A stretch of 36,726 nt of DNA. Source: Hydrogenobacter sp. T-8. Lineage in GTDB: Bacteria; Aquificota; Aquificia; Aquificales; Aquificaceae. The notes under the pieces were generated by a model. The model ran no database searches, had not been told where the DNA came from, and worked only from the letters and a program-made list of their open reading frames with translations. Position numbers and translations under genes: made by a program. The first letter of the stretch is position 1, and each line of letters begins with the position of its first letter. Location of the stretch: positions 1,769,092 to 1,805,817 of the forward strand of contig NZ_CP048795.1 in the NCBI RefSeq assembly GCF_011006175.1. Direction: 5' to 3'. Below are positions 14,969-22,331 of this stretch, piece by piece.

Positions 14969-14990
14969 GTCCCTGCTTTAGGGCAGGAAC
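14969..14990 (-). promoter_or_regulatory. Hairpin in the rpsF leader
   Basis: On the minus strand GTTCCTGC (14990-14983) pairs with GCAGGGAC (14976-14969) over 8 bp with one G-U, around a 6-nt loop. It lies between the predicted start (near 14997) and the ribosome binding site of rpsF. An S6:S18 autoregulatory site is expected in this position in many bacteria. I do not see the usual CCG bulge clearly, so the assignment is only positional. Confidence 0.35.
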
Positions 14991-15002
14991 GAGGTAATAG
15001 TT

Positions 15003-15009
15003 TATTATA
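15003..15009. promoter_or_regulatory. Overlapping divergent -10 boxes, rpsF and rbfA
   Basis: TATTAT on the plus strand (15003-15008) overlaps TATAAT on the minus strand (15009-15004). The plus box ends 7 nt before the rbfA ATG, with no ribosome binding site. The minus box serves rpsF. A possible minus -35, TTGCCC with a 19-nt spacer, lies inside rbfA. Confidence 0.4.
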
Positions 15010-15015
15010 TCATAG

Positions 15016-15336
15016 ATGGATATAAAAAGGGCAAGATTAGAAAAATTGCTTATGGAGGAGATAGCGAACCTTATACCACGAGAGCTGAAAGACCCAAGGC
15101 TTGCGGATGTGGTGATAACTCATGTAGAGCTTTCACAAGATATGAGGAGGGCAAATGTCTACTTCACCACCCTTCAGGAAGGTAAGGAAAAGGAAGCAGA
15201 ATCCGCCCTCAAGCACGCCAGCTCCTATATAAGGGCTCAACTTGCAAAGAGCCTTAAGATAAGGAGACTTCCAGAGCTTGACTTCCTTTTTGATAAGGAA
15301 CTCAAAAGAATGGAAAAGATATGGCAGAAGCTCTGA
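15016..15336 (+). CDS. rbfA: Ribosome-binding factor A
   Basis: RbfA is a small KH-fold protein that helps 16S rRNA 5'-end processing and 30S maturation. Segments such as LIPRELKDPRLADVVITHVE and the C-terminal RRLPELDFLFDKELKR are typical. It is 106 residues, close to the usual 110-130. It is divergent from the ribosomal protein operon and overlaps the following helicase gene by 16 nt, so the two are co-transcribed. Confidence 0.94.
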   Translation: MDIKRARLEKLLMEEIANLIPRELKDPRLADVVITHVELSQDMRRANVYFTTLQEGKEKEAESALKHASSYIRAQLAKSLKIRRLPELDFLFDKELKRMEKIWQKL

Positions 15337-17549
15337 CCGCCTATCTTCTCAAAGAGAGTTTATATAGTGTTAATCCACCTTCTGGAGAGCTCCTGTATTT
15401 TACAAACCAAGACAATGAGGTAAAGTCTGAAGAACTCTTAAGAGCGGTTGAGGTAGACCCAAAGATACCCTATCCTCTCTTGAACCCTCTTCAGACCCTC
15501 TTTCATAGGCTCTACAAGGGTGGCAATGCCCTTGTAGCTTCCCCCACTTCCTCTGGCAAAAGCCTTATAGCATACCTTTTCATGAAAAACTTTGAGGGAA
15601 GGGTAGTATATACTGCACCTACGAAGGCACTTGTTAAGGAAAAAGCAGTGGAGTTTAGGACCTACTATGGGAAAAGTGTAGAGTTGAGAACTGGTGATAG
15701 CGTGTTGGAAAGCTACAAAGATGTGAGGGCAAAGCTGGTTGTTAGCACATATGAACACCTTGCTTATGCCTATAGAAACTCTGCGGAGTGGCTACAAGAG
15801 GTGGAAGCGGTCGTAATAGACGAAGTCCATCAAATTAGTAAAAGGTGGATGTTAGAAGAGATAATAACCGCCTGCAAAAGAAAACGCTTGCCTATGCTAT
15901 GTCTTTCTGCAACACTTTCAGGCTTGGAAGAACTATCTGAGTGGATAGGTGCAAGTGTTGTCATAGAAAGTGCATGGAGACCTGTCCCACTCTACAGAGA
16001 GGTGATAAGTCTTACCCAGTTCAAGCCCATAAGGAAAGGGCTGGAGGGTGAAGATCTTACAGCTGGAAGGCTTCTGTCCGCCCTATTTTCCCTAAGAAAA
16101 CAGGGAGAGCAGGTTATACTCTTTGTCCCTAAAAAGAGCTTGGGCTGGAAGGTGCTTGAGTTGGCAAAGGAAGAAAAAATAGGCATAATGAACCAGACTC
16201 TACCCTTTGAAGTTGAGGAGGAAAGAGAGCCAGAGATAGCTTTCCATAATGCGGACATACCAAAGGAGGAAAGAGAGGAAATAGAGAAGGCTTTTAGAAG
16301 AGGAGAGCTTCAGACCCTTATAGCTACCCAAACCCTTGCTTACGGTGTAAACCTTCCTGCGGACAGAGTCATTATTCTAACCAAGTTTTTCAGAAGGGAC
16401 GGAAGGCTAAAGAGCATACCTGACAGTCTTGACATACTCCAAATGGAAGGAAGGGCTGGGAGGCTCGGAATAAGGGAAGAAGGCTATTCAAACCTCTTGG
16501 TTTATGGTGCAAGAGATAAGGACCTTCAAAGGGAGCTTGATACCGCCCTTGAAAAACCCTTTACCACCGCAGTAATGGAAGATTCTGGAGATACTGCCTT
16601 GAGCTTTTTCCTATTACTCGCCCACATGTATGAAGGTGAAAATTACGAAGACTATCTAAAGAACACCTACTCTTTCAAAAAGGTTAGCAGGGAAAGGATA
16701 AGCAGGATTGAAAAGTTTCTGAGAACTCATGGCTATTTGGAAGGCTATAGCCCCAGTCAAAAGGGACTATTTTGTATAAGAACCGGTATACCACCCCTTA
16801 GCTTTGAGGAGTTTCTTAGAAGAAGAGGACTAAGCCTTGACCCAATAAGCACCATAAGACCCCTTTTACATATGAAAAAGTTTGACGGACTTTACAGCTT
16901 TCTTAAGTCCATAGAGAGCTTTTTAGAAGACTTAAAGGTAATAAGAGGCATGCTTTTGCCTTGCGGAGAGGAATGTTTTGAAGACAACACAGACCAACTT
17001 CTTTTCTATGTGGAAGGTTTGACTGTAAGGTATCCCAACATAAAAAACCCACCTGGTGAGTTTTCTTACCTTGGCACAGATGCTCTGCATCTTCTGAGAA
17101 CCCTTATAGGGATAAACAGACATGGATTTTATAGGTTTTCAAGTATTGAATTGCTTCAGATAGCTCACGCTTTGAAGTATGGCATAAAACCAGAATATTC
17201 AAGCATTGCAGGCATAAAGGGAATAGGTCATATAAGGGCTAATATAATCAAGGAAGTTCTCAAAGAGCTTAACTTAGAACCACCACAGATAGGTGTGCCA
17301 GTAGAAAACTTCTTGGAGATGGTCAAAAGGGAGGACTTTTGGGAGCTGTTGCTTGAGAAGTTAGCAAAATACAGGAAACTAAACCCAGATAGGGCTAAAG
17401 AAGAACTTCAAAGGATAAGGAAGACCTTTCAAAATAACCGTAGAGGCTATATGGTGGACGATAAGATAATACTTGCATACAACCTATTTTTGGAAGGTGC
17501 GGTAGCACTCAAAAAGACCAAGCGAGAGTTAATAGAAGTTATAAGATAG
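15321..17549 (+). CDS. Ski2/Hel308-like superfamily 2 helicase
   Basis: The 742-residue protein has the full set of SF2 motifs: Walker A SPTSSGKS near 74-81, DEVH at 167-170, LSATL near 196, and motif VI QMEGRAGRLG from about 374. A C-terminal region follows with a helix-hairpin-helix-like segment (SIAGIKGIGHIRANII, about 632-647), as in Hel308 DNA repair helicases and related Ski2 proteins. Unwinding of branched DNA or structured RNA is likely, but DNA versus RNA preference cannot be read here. It is translationally coupled to rbfA by a 16-nt overlap and followed after 7 bp by a DUF4416 gene. Ski2-like helicases of this type are more familiar in archaea. Confidence 0.85.
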   Translation: MAEALTAYLLKESLYSVNPPSGELLYFTNQDNEVKSEELLRAVEVDPKIPYPLLNPLQTLFHRLYKGGNALVASPTSSGKSLIAYLFMKNFEGRVVYTAPTKALVKEKAVEFRTYYGKSVELRTGDSVLESYKDVRAKLVVSTYEHLAYAYRNSAEWLQEVEAVVIDEVHQISKRWMLEEIITACKRKRLPMLCLSATLSGLEELSEWIGASVVIESAWRPVPLYREVISLTQFKPIRKGLEGEDLTAGRLLSALFSLRKQGEQVILFVPKKSLGWKVLELAKEEKIGIMNQTLPFEVEEEREPEIAFHNADIPKEEREEIEKAFRRGELQTLIATQTLAYGVNLPADRVIILTKFFRRDGRLKSIPDSLDILQMEGRAGRLGIREEGYSNLLVYGARDKDLQRELDTALEKPFTTAVMEDSGDTALSFFLLLAHMYEGENYEDYLKNTYSFKKVSRERISRIEKFLRTHGYLEGYSPSQKGLFCIRTGIPPLSFEEFLRRRGLSLDPISTIRPLLHMKKFDGLYSFLKSIESFLEDLKVIRGMLLPCGEECFEDNTDQLLFYVEGLTVRYPNIKNPPGEFSYLGTDALHLLRTLIGINRHGFYRFSSIELLQIAHALKYGIKPEYSSIAGIKGIGHIRANIIKEVLKELNLEPPQIGVPVENFLEMVKREDFWELLLEKLAKYRKLNPDRAKEELQRIRKTFQNNRRGYMVDDKIILAYNLFLEGAVALKKTKRELIEVIR

Positions 17550-17556
17550 CAAAGCT

Positions 17557-18123
17557 ATGGAGCTTGCAAAACCCGTAATGGCTATACTATACAGGGAAGA
17601 AGAATTGTTGGAAGACTTCCTTTTAAACCTTAAAGTGGAGAGAGTTTCTCAGAGCTTTTACTTTGAAGGCTTGCAAAGATACTATGGCAAGGAGATGGGA
17701 GAGAGACTCTTCAAGAGATTTCTAACTCTTAAGGGCTTTATGAAAAAAGAGGAGCTTGTGGACTTCAAACTTTGGGCTATGAATATGGAGAGAAAATATG
17801 CTCTGGACTCTAAAAGAAGGCTCAACATAGACCCAGGTTATGTGGATGAAAGCCATCTTGTGCTTGCATCTTCCAAAAAAAGAGGTGGCAGGCTTTATTT
17901 AGGAAAGGGGGTGTATGGAGAAATGGAATATCTCTTTGTATATGGTCACTTTAGACCGCTGTATTGGACCTATGGAGATTACAGGGACAAAAGGGTTAAA
18001 GCCTTCTTTGAAAGCGTAAGGGGAGACTTTCTTGAGCAGTTAAACCTTGCAAGGCAGAGTGAGGAGCTTGTAGTCTATAGGTTCACCCAAGATAAGCTCT
18101 ATGAGGAAATTAAGACTTGGTGA
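17557..18123 (+). CDS. DUF4416 family protein
   Basis: The 188 residues fit DUF4416, a family of unknown function. Family-like landmarks are FEGLQRYYGKEMGERLFKRF (36-55), NIDPGYVDESHLVLASSKKR (90-109) and the C-terminal RPLYWTYGDYRDK (133-145). The many conserved Gly, Asp and aromatic residues suggest an enzyme or nucleotide-binding fold, but no activity is known to me. The last 28 codons (84 nt) overlap the 3' end of murI on the other strand. TAAGAT ends 9 nt before the ATG and no ribosome binding site is visible. Confidence 0.8.
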   Translation: MELAKPVMAILYREEELLEDFLLNLKVERVSQSFYFEGLQRYYGKEMGERLFKRFLTLKGFMKKEELVDFKLWAMNMERKYALDSKRRLNIDPGYVDESHLVLASSKKRGGRLYLGKGVYGEMEYLFVYGHFRPLYWTYGDYRDKRVKAFFESVRGDFLEQLNLARQSEELVVYRFTQDKLYEEIKTW

Positions 18124-18810
18124 GTGGTCGGTAAAGTATAGGCTAAGGCTTGAGAAGCCAGACCTTTCCACAAAGGGCATTATCTCAAGTGCGGTGCTTT
18201 CCGCAGAATCTATCACTTTGACAGATTCACCCATGAACTTTTCTATAACTGTTCTGAGCAGTGGATAGTGAGTGCAGGCAAGTATAAGAGTATCTATATC
18301 TTTATCCTTTAGCTCCGTAAGGTAGTATTCCACTACCCTTTGGGCTATATCGCCATTGAGGATTCCTTCTTCCACCAAAGGGACAAAGAGAGGGCAAGCC
18401 TTTTGAAAAACCTCAATACCCTTAGACCTCAAAAGCCTACCATAGGCATCACTTGACACAGTAGCCTTTGTTCCTATAACTCCAACCCTTCTATTTTTTG
18501 TAGTATCAAGTGCATGCTTGACCCCCGGCTCTATAACTCCAAAAACTGGAATTGAGAAATTCTCTCGCAGAACATCCAAAGCATAGGAGCTTGCGGTATT
18601 GCAGGCAATTATAATCATCTCCACGCCTTCAGAAAGCAAAAACTCTGCACCCTCTAAGCTGTATCTTATAACCGTTTGTGCGGATTTGTTGCCGTAGGGC
18701 ACCCTTGCGGTATCTCCAAGGTAAACAAAGTCAATCTCTGGATACTTATCTCTAAGAGCCTTTAGGACAGTAAGCCCACCAACACCTGAATCAAAGACAC
18801 CTATTTTCAT
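18040..18810 (-). CDS. murI: Glutamate racemase
   Basis: MurI makes D-glutamate for peptidoglycan. The two catalytic cysteines are C70 in IIACNTASSY and C179 in LILACTHYPLL, and the start KIGVFDSGVGGLTVLKAL is diagnostic. The length of 256 is normal, but the last 14 or so residues after the family's usual FTD...FLIELILG end are extra. They are encoded in the region antisense to the DUF4416 gene. An AAAAAGGAT ribosome binding site lies before the ATG, and the promoter shares a palindromic -10 with the divergent cytochrome gene. Confidence 0.94.
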   Translation of the reverse strand: MKIGVFDSGVGGLTVLKALRDKYPEIDFVYLGDTARVPYGNKSAQTVIRYSLEGAEFLLSEGVEMIIIACNTASSYALDVLRENFSIPVFGVIEPGVKHALDTTKNRRVGVIGTKATVSSDAYGRLLRSKGIEVFQKACPLFVPLVEEGILNGDIAQRVVEYYLTELKDKDIDTLILACTHYPLLRTVIEKFMGESVKVIDSAESTALEIMPFVERSGFSSLSLYFTDHSPSLNFLIELILGEPIDYKLLTLPCKV

Positions 18811-18830
18811 CTTATTTTCATCCTTTTTAT

Positions 18831-18842
18831 GTATTATAATAC
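18831..18842. promoter_or_regulatory. Palindromic bidirectional -10, murI and cytochrome c-552
   Basis: GTATTATAATAC is a perfect 12-bp palindrome and contains TATAAT on both strands (18835-18840 plus, 18838-18833 minus). Both genes have ordinary leaders of 22-34 nt with ribosome binding sites. The plus -35 would be TTATTT (18812-18817, 17-nt spacer). Confidence 0.45.
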
Positions 18843-18874
18843 CTTAAGAGAACTTCAAGTAAGGAGGTGTTAGC

Positions 18875-19177
18875 ATGAAGAGAGTAGCCTTAACTTTGGC
18901 GGTGGTGATAGGTCTCGCAGGAGCGTCCTTTGCCAGTGAACAGCTCGCAAAACAAAAAGGCTGTATGGCATGCCACGACCTCAAGGCAAAGAAGGTAGGA
19001 CCTGCTTTTGCGGACGTAGCTAAGAAGTATGCAGGCAGGGCGGACGCTGTAGATTACTTGGCAGGCAAGATTAAGAAGGGTGGTTCTGGTGTTTGGGGTT
19101 CTGTTCCTATGCCACCTCAAAACGTCTCTGACGCAGAGGCAAAACAACTCGCACAGTGGGTAATGTCTGTAAAGTAA
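18875..19177 (+). CDS. Cytochrome c-552
   Basis: This small soluble monohaem cytochrome c is a periplasmic electron carrier. A signal peptide (residues 1-20, ending ASFA) precedes the mature 80 residues. The haem motif is C30-M-A-C33-H34 and the axial Met is M79 in SVPMPPQ. From memory, the mature part differs only at a handful of positions from cytochrome c-552 of Hydrogenobacter thermophilus, the clearest taxonomic marker in the window. A strong AAGGAGGTG ribosome binding site and a TATAAT promoter suggest high expression. A hairpin terminator follows 5 bp after the stop. Likely electron acceptors or donors include terminal oxidases and the NorC subunit. Confidence 0.96.
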   Translation: MKRVALTLAVVIGLAGASFASEQLAKQKGCMACHDLKAKKVGPAFADVAKKYAGRADAVDYLAGKIKKGGSGVWGSVPMPPQNVSDAEAKQLAQWVMSVK

Positions 19178-19182
19178 ACTAA

Positions 19183-19200
19183 AGGGGGCTTACGCCCCCT
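19183..19200. terminator. Bidirectional hairpin terminator
   Basis: AGGGGGC, loop TTAC, GCCCCCT: a 7-bp GC-rich stem between the convergent cytochrome and unknown gene. The T-run is weak on the plus side (TCTTCT) and a little better on the minus side (TTTAGTTTA). The loop contains the stop codon of the minus-strand gene. Confidence 0.7.
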
Positions 19201-19534
19201 CTTCTAAAGGATTACATCTGTTTATATTCCCAAAGCACTTAGGACATAGGTCAAAAAACACAAGAAGTCCAAGACCACCCAACATCATATTAACCTGAGT
19301 TATCACAAGGTTTTCCTGCCTTTCTGGCAAAACCTGATACTTTTCAAGCCTTATGCCACAGGCGGTAAGCCCCTCTTCTTCTCCGAGCTTATGGAACTGA
19401 AAAACCAACCTTTTGGTTCTCCTACACTTCATCCATCTTGGTGTAAGGTCAAGAAGGACAAAGTTTATCTGAACATTTTGGTCAACAAGCTGGGCTTTCT
19501 GGAGCATTCTTTCAAATTTTTCTTTTTCTGTCAT
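19190..19534 (-). CDS. Unrecognised Cys-containing protein (114 residues)
   Basis: I do not recognise a family. The protein starts with a charged helix (MTEKEKFERMLQKAQLVDQN) and then strand-like segments. It has five Cys: MKCRR near 36, TACG near 59, CPKC at about 97-100 and RC near 107. The CPKC pair with nearby Cys could bind zinc or iron. A hydrophobic run (MMLGGLGLLVFFDL, about 83-96) precedes the CPKC; it is short for a membrane helix. The gene stands alone between ispG and the cytochrome terminator. Its stop lies in the terminator loop. Confidence 0.6.
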   Translation of the reverse strand: MTEKEKFERMLQKAQLVDQNVQINFVLLDLTPRWMKCRRTKRLVFQFHKLGEEEGLTACGIRLEKYQVLPERQENLVITQVNMMLGGLGLLVFFDLCPKCFGNINRCNPLEEGA

Positions 19535-19582
19535 AGTAGATATATATTTAGCACAGTAGCCTATAAAGCTCTGTGATATAAG

Positions 19583-20641
19583 TCAACTCCGGATATTTTC
19601 TATCTCCTCAAGAAGTGCCCTTGCCATCTCCTCTTCGCTTACCTTTTTTATGGGTTTGCCCTCTTTAAAGAGCCATGCAAAGCCCTTGCCACAGGCAAGA
19701 CCTATATCCGCTTCACGAGCCTCACCTATGGCATTTACCACACAGCCCATTATGGCAACCTTTAGAGGTTTTTGTATGTGCTTTAGCTTCTCTTCCACCT
19801 CCTTTACCACCTTTGGCAGGTCTACCTCTATTCTTCCACAGGTAGGACAGGCAATTATTTCTATGCCTCTCCTTCTTAGACCAAGGGACTGCAATATGGC
19901 GTAGGCGGTTTCTACTTCCATCTCTGGGTCGTCAGTTAGAGAAACTCTGACCGTGTCCCCTATGCCCTTATATAGGAGAATGCCTATACCCACAGAGGAT
20001 TTGACTATGCCCTTTAGACCCATTCCTGCCTCTGTTATGCCTATGTGAAGTGGTATGTCTGTATGTTGAGCGAAAAGCTCGTTAGCCCTTATGTTTTCCA
20101 AAACGTCAGAGCCCTTAATGGAGACCTTAAAGTTATAAAAGCCCCATTTTTCAAACCTCTCAGACCAACGCATGGCACTCTCAAAAAGTGCCTCCGCACA
20201 GGGATAGCCATACTTGTCCAAGAGGTCCTTTTCAAGAGAGCCAGAGTTTACACCTATGCGTATGGCTACGCCTTTTTTCCTTGCCTCCTCCACTATTTCT
20301 TTTACTATCTCCTCTTTCCCTATATTTCCAGGGTTTATCCTAATGCCATGCACACCCTTCTCCATAGATTTGAAGGCGTAAGAGGGTGCAAAGTGGATGT
20401 CCGCTATCACCGGTATGGGGGAGTTTTTTACGATATCTGGTAGAGCTTCCACATCTTCTTCGTGTGGTACTGCTACACGCACAAGCTCACAGCCTGCCTT
20501 TGCAAGCCTTTTTATCTGCTCAAGGGTTGCCTCTATGTCATGTGTTTTTGTAGAGGTCATGGACTGCACCACAATGGGTGCATCACCACCTATTTTTACA
20601 GAGCCTACCTGTATTTGACGAGTTTTCCTGCGTGCAATCAT
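19583..20641 (-). CDS. ispG: 4-hydroxy-3-methylbut-2-en-1-yl diphosphate synthase
   Basis: IspG (GcpE) reduces methylerythritol cyclodiphosphate to HMBPP in the non-mevalonate isoprenoid pathway, using a 4Fe-4S cluster. The TIM-barrel part begins RKTRQIQVGSVKIGGDAPIV. Cluster ligands are C265 and C268 (ACPTCGR) and C300 (MGCVVNAIGEA), with Glu307 as the likely fourth ligand. The 352-residue length is that of the bacterial short form. Its ATG overlaps the nadA stop (ATGA), so two iron-sulfur enzymes are co-expressed. The pathway's first gene, dxs, is also in this window. Confidence 0.96.
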   Translation of the reverse strand: MIARRKTRQIQVGSVKIGGDAPIVVQSMTSTKTHDIEATLEQIKRLAKAGCELVRVAVPHEEDVEALPDIVKNSPIPVIADIHFAPSYAFKSMEKGVHGIRINPGNIGKEEIVKEIVEEARKKGVAIRIGVNSGSLEKDLLDKYGYPCAEALFESAMRWSERFEKWGFYNFKVSIKGSDVLENIRANELFAQHTDIPLHIGITEAGMGLKGIVKSSVGIGILLYKGIGDTVRVSLTDDPEMEVETAYAILQSLGLRRRGIEIIACPTCGRIEVDLPKVVKEVEEKLKHIQKPLKVAIMGCVVNAIGEAREADIGLACGKGFAWLFKEGKPIKKVSEEEMARALLEEIENIRS

Positions 20642-21606
20642 GAAAGCTCCAACATCCTCAATATTGGTCTCTTTGCCTTTTCAATTATCTCTTCTGGTAG
20701 CACCACCTCGTTTATCTCTTCCTTTAGGGTTTGGTAGACCTTCTGTAAAGTTATGCCCTTCATGGTGCAACAGTAAACAGTCCCGCAGTAGTTCATAGAC
20801 TCTGGGAATATATATTCTTTGTTGGGATTTTTCTTCATAAGGGTGTGCTTTAGACCTACTTCTGTGATAACTATTACTTTGTCTGCTTCGCAGGTGGTGG
20901 CGTAGTTGATTATCTGAGAGGTAGAGCCCACAAAGTCCGCAATTTCTATAACCTTTGGATGGCATTCAGGGTGCACCGCTACCTTGGCATCTGGATATAG
21001 CTCCTTTAGTTTTTGAACTTCTCTTGCGGTAAACTCAAAGTGTGGAGGGCAAAAGCCTTGCCATATGATAAACTCCTTGTCTGGCACATGCCTTTTGACC
21101 CAGTTTCCAAGGGCTTGGTCGGGGATAAAGATTATCTTTTTAGATGAGAGCTTTTGCACCACCTTAATGGCATTGGCGGAAGTCACGCACACGTCAGAGA
21201 CCGCCTTTACATCCGCATTGGTGTTTACATAGGCAACCACTTCTGCGTCTGGATGCTTTTCCTTTAGCCTTAGCACATCCTTTGCGGTTATCATATCCGC
21301 CATAGGACAGCCAGACTCTGGGTTAGGATGAAGCACTTTTTTAGTGGGGTTTACTATCTTGGCGGTCTCACACATAAAACGCACGCCACAAAAGACTATA
21401 ATGTCCGCATCCGTTTGGCTTGCCTTACGAGAAAGCTCCAAAGAGTCTCCCACAAAGTCCGCAATGTCCTGCACCTCTGGTCTTTGGTAGTAATGGGCAA
21501 GGATAACCGCATTTTTCTCCTTTGCGAGCTTACGGACCTCTTGCTGAAGCTCTTTTATATCCTCACTATTTAGCTCACTTTCTTTTATGAGTTCTACTTG
21601 CACCAT
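20638..21606 (-). CDS. nadA: Quinolinate synthase
   Basis: NadA condenses iminoaspartate with dihydroxyacetone phosphate to quinolinate for NAD synthesis, using an oxygen-sensitive 4Fe-4S cluster. Motifs: ILAHYYQRPEVQDIADFVGD near 35-54, Cys73 in FCGVRFMCETA, the Cys of DVCVTSANA, and the C-terminal YCCTMKGITL. The 322 residues are normal for the family. TATAAT (21620-21615) ends 8 nt before the ATG and no ribosome binding site is seen, so the mRNA is probably leaderless. It leads the nadA-ispG operon. Confidence 0.95.
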   Translation of the reverse strand: MVQVELIKESELNSEDIKELQQEVRKLAKEKNAVILAHYYQRPEVQDIADFVGDSLELSRKASQTDADIIVFCGVRFMCETAKIVNPTKKVLHPNPESGCPMADMITAKDVLRLKEKHPDAEVVAYVNTNADVKAVSDVCVTSANAIKVVQKLSSKKIIFIPDQALGNWVKRHVPDKEFIIWQGFCPPHFEFTAREVQKLKELYPDAKVAVHPECHPKVIEIADFVGSTSQIINYATTCEADKVIVITEVGLKHTLMKKNPNKEYIFPESMNYCGTVYCCTMKGITLQKVYQTLKEEINEVVLPEEIIEKAKRPILRMLELS

Positions 21607-21614
21607 AAATGGAG

Positions 21615-21646
21615 ATTATATTACCAGCTTGATTTTGTGCTAAGAT
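21615..21646. promoter_or_regulatory. Divergent leaderless-type promoters, nadA and DUF190-FluC
   Basis: On the minus strand TATAAT (21620-21615) with TTAGCA 17 nt upstream (21643-21638) serves nadA. On the plus strand TAAGAT (21641-21646) ends 9 nt before the DUF190 ATG. The 49-bp gap is too short for a fluoride riboswitch, and none is visible. Confidence 0.45.
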
Positions 21647-21655
21647 TTAAATCAT

Positions 21656-21970
21656 ATGGAGTTTGTGCTTGTTCGTATATTTCTGAGGGAAGATGACAAA
21701 CTTGAGGGCAAGCCAGCATACAGAAGACTGCTTGAGCTATTAAAGGAGTATGGAGTTGGTGGTGCTACAGTGCTTAAGTCCATAATGGGCTACGGGACCA
21801 CTGGAGAGCTTCATTATGAGGGTCTTGAGGTGCTCTCATACAGCTTGCCTGTAGTGGTGGAGTTTGTAGAAGAAGAGCAAAAGGCTATGCAAGCCATAGA
21901 AAGGTTGCTTCAAAAAGCTAAGGTTGGTCTTATCACCCTTGAGAGGGCAGTCCTTTGGCATTCCTCTTAA
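21656..21970 (+). CDS. DUF190 protein (first copy)
   Basis: DUF190 proteins are about 100-residue PII-like ferredoxin folds of unclear function, commonly linked to CrcB/FluC fluoride channels. This copy shows VRIFLREDDKLEGKPAYRRL (6-25), the GVGGATVLKSIMGYG turn (33-47), and the closing strand GLITLERA. It overlaps the channel gene by 16 nt. A second, clearly divergent copy lies on the other side of the channel. A regulatory or ligand-sensing role for the channel is inferred from context only. Confidence 0.85.
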   Translation: MEFVLVRIFLREDDKLEGKPAYRRLLELLKEYGVGGATVLKSIMGYGTTGELHYEGLEVLSYSLPVVVEFVEEEQKAMQAIERLLQKAKVGLITLERAVLWHSS

Positions 21971-22329
21971 CCATAGCCATAGGTGGTGCGGTTGGTTCTG
22001 TTTTGAGATTTTTGGTTTCCAAGTTTATTCAAACAAGGGTAGGCATTGAGTTTCCCGTAGGCACACTCCTTGTTAATCTTTCCTCTGCCTTTTTGATAGG
22101 TTTTTTCTTTGCCTTTTTTGTTGAAAGGCTTGACCTTTCTCCGAACCTTAGGGCTTTGTTGATAACGGGTTTTCTTGGTGGATATTCTACTTATTCCACG
22201 CTCTTTTATGAAGCCTATTATATGTTTTTCAATGGAGAATGGCTGAAGGCACTGTTATATCTTTTAATAAGCAACGGATTAGGCTTGCTCTTTGTGGCTA
22301 TTGGATATGGACTTGGTAAAATGTTATAG
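21955..22329 (+). CDS. crcB: FluC/CrcB fluoride channel with altered Phe box
   Basis: FluC proteins are small four-helix membrane subunits that assemble as antiparallel dimers and expel fluoride. The 124-residue protein has GGAVGSVLRFLVS (10-22), the VGTLLVN segment with the conserved Asn41, and a third-helix break GGYSTYSTL (75-83). Most family members read GG-TTFSTF here, with two Phe that face the fluoride path; this one has Tyr80 and Leu83. It starts with TTG inside the first DUF190 gene, with GAGAGG upstream. It is followed after 2 bp by a second DUF190 gene. Confidence 0.9.
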   Translation: MAFLLTIAIGGAVGSVLRFLVSKFIQTRVGIEFPVGTLLVNLSSAFLIGFFFAFFVERLDLSPNLRALLITGFLGGYSTYSTLFYEAYYMFFNGEWLKALLYLLISNGLGLLFVAIGYGLGKML

Positions 22330-22331
22330 AC

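Noticed and set aside
21607-21655. Fluoride riboswitch before the DUF190-fluC operon
   Set aside because: The 49-bp gap holds only promoter elements for both strands; it is too short for the fluoride aptamer and none of its conserved sequence is seen.
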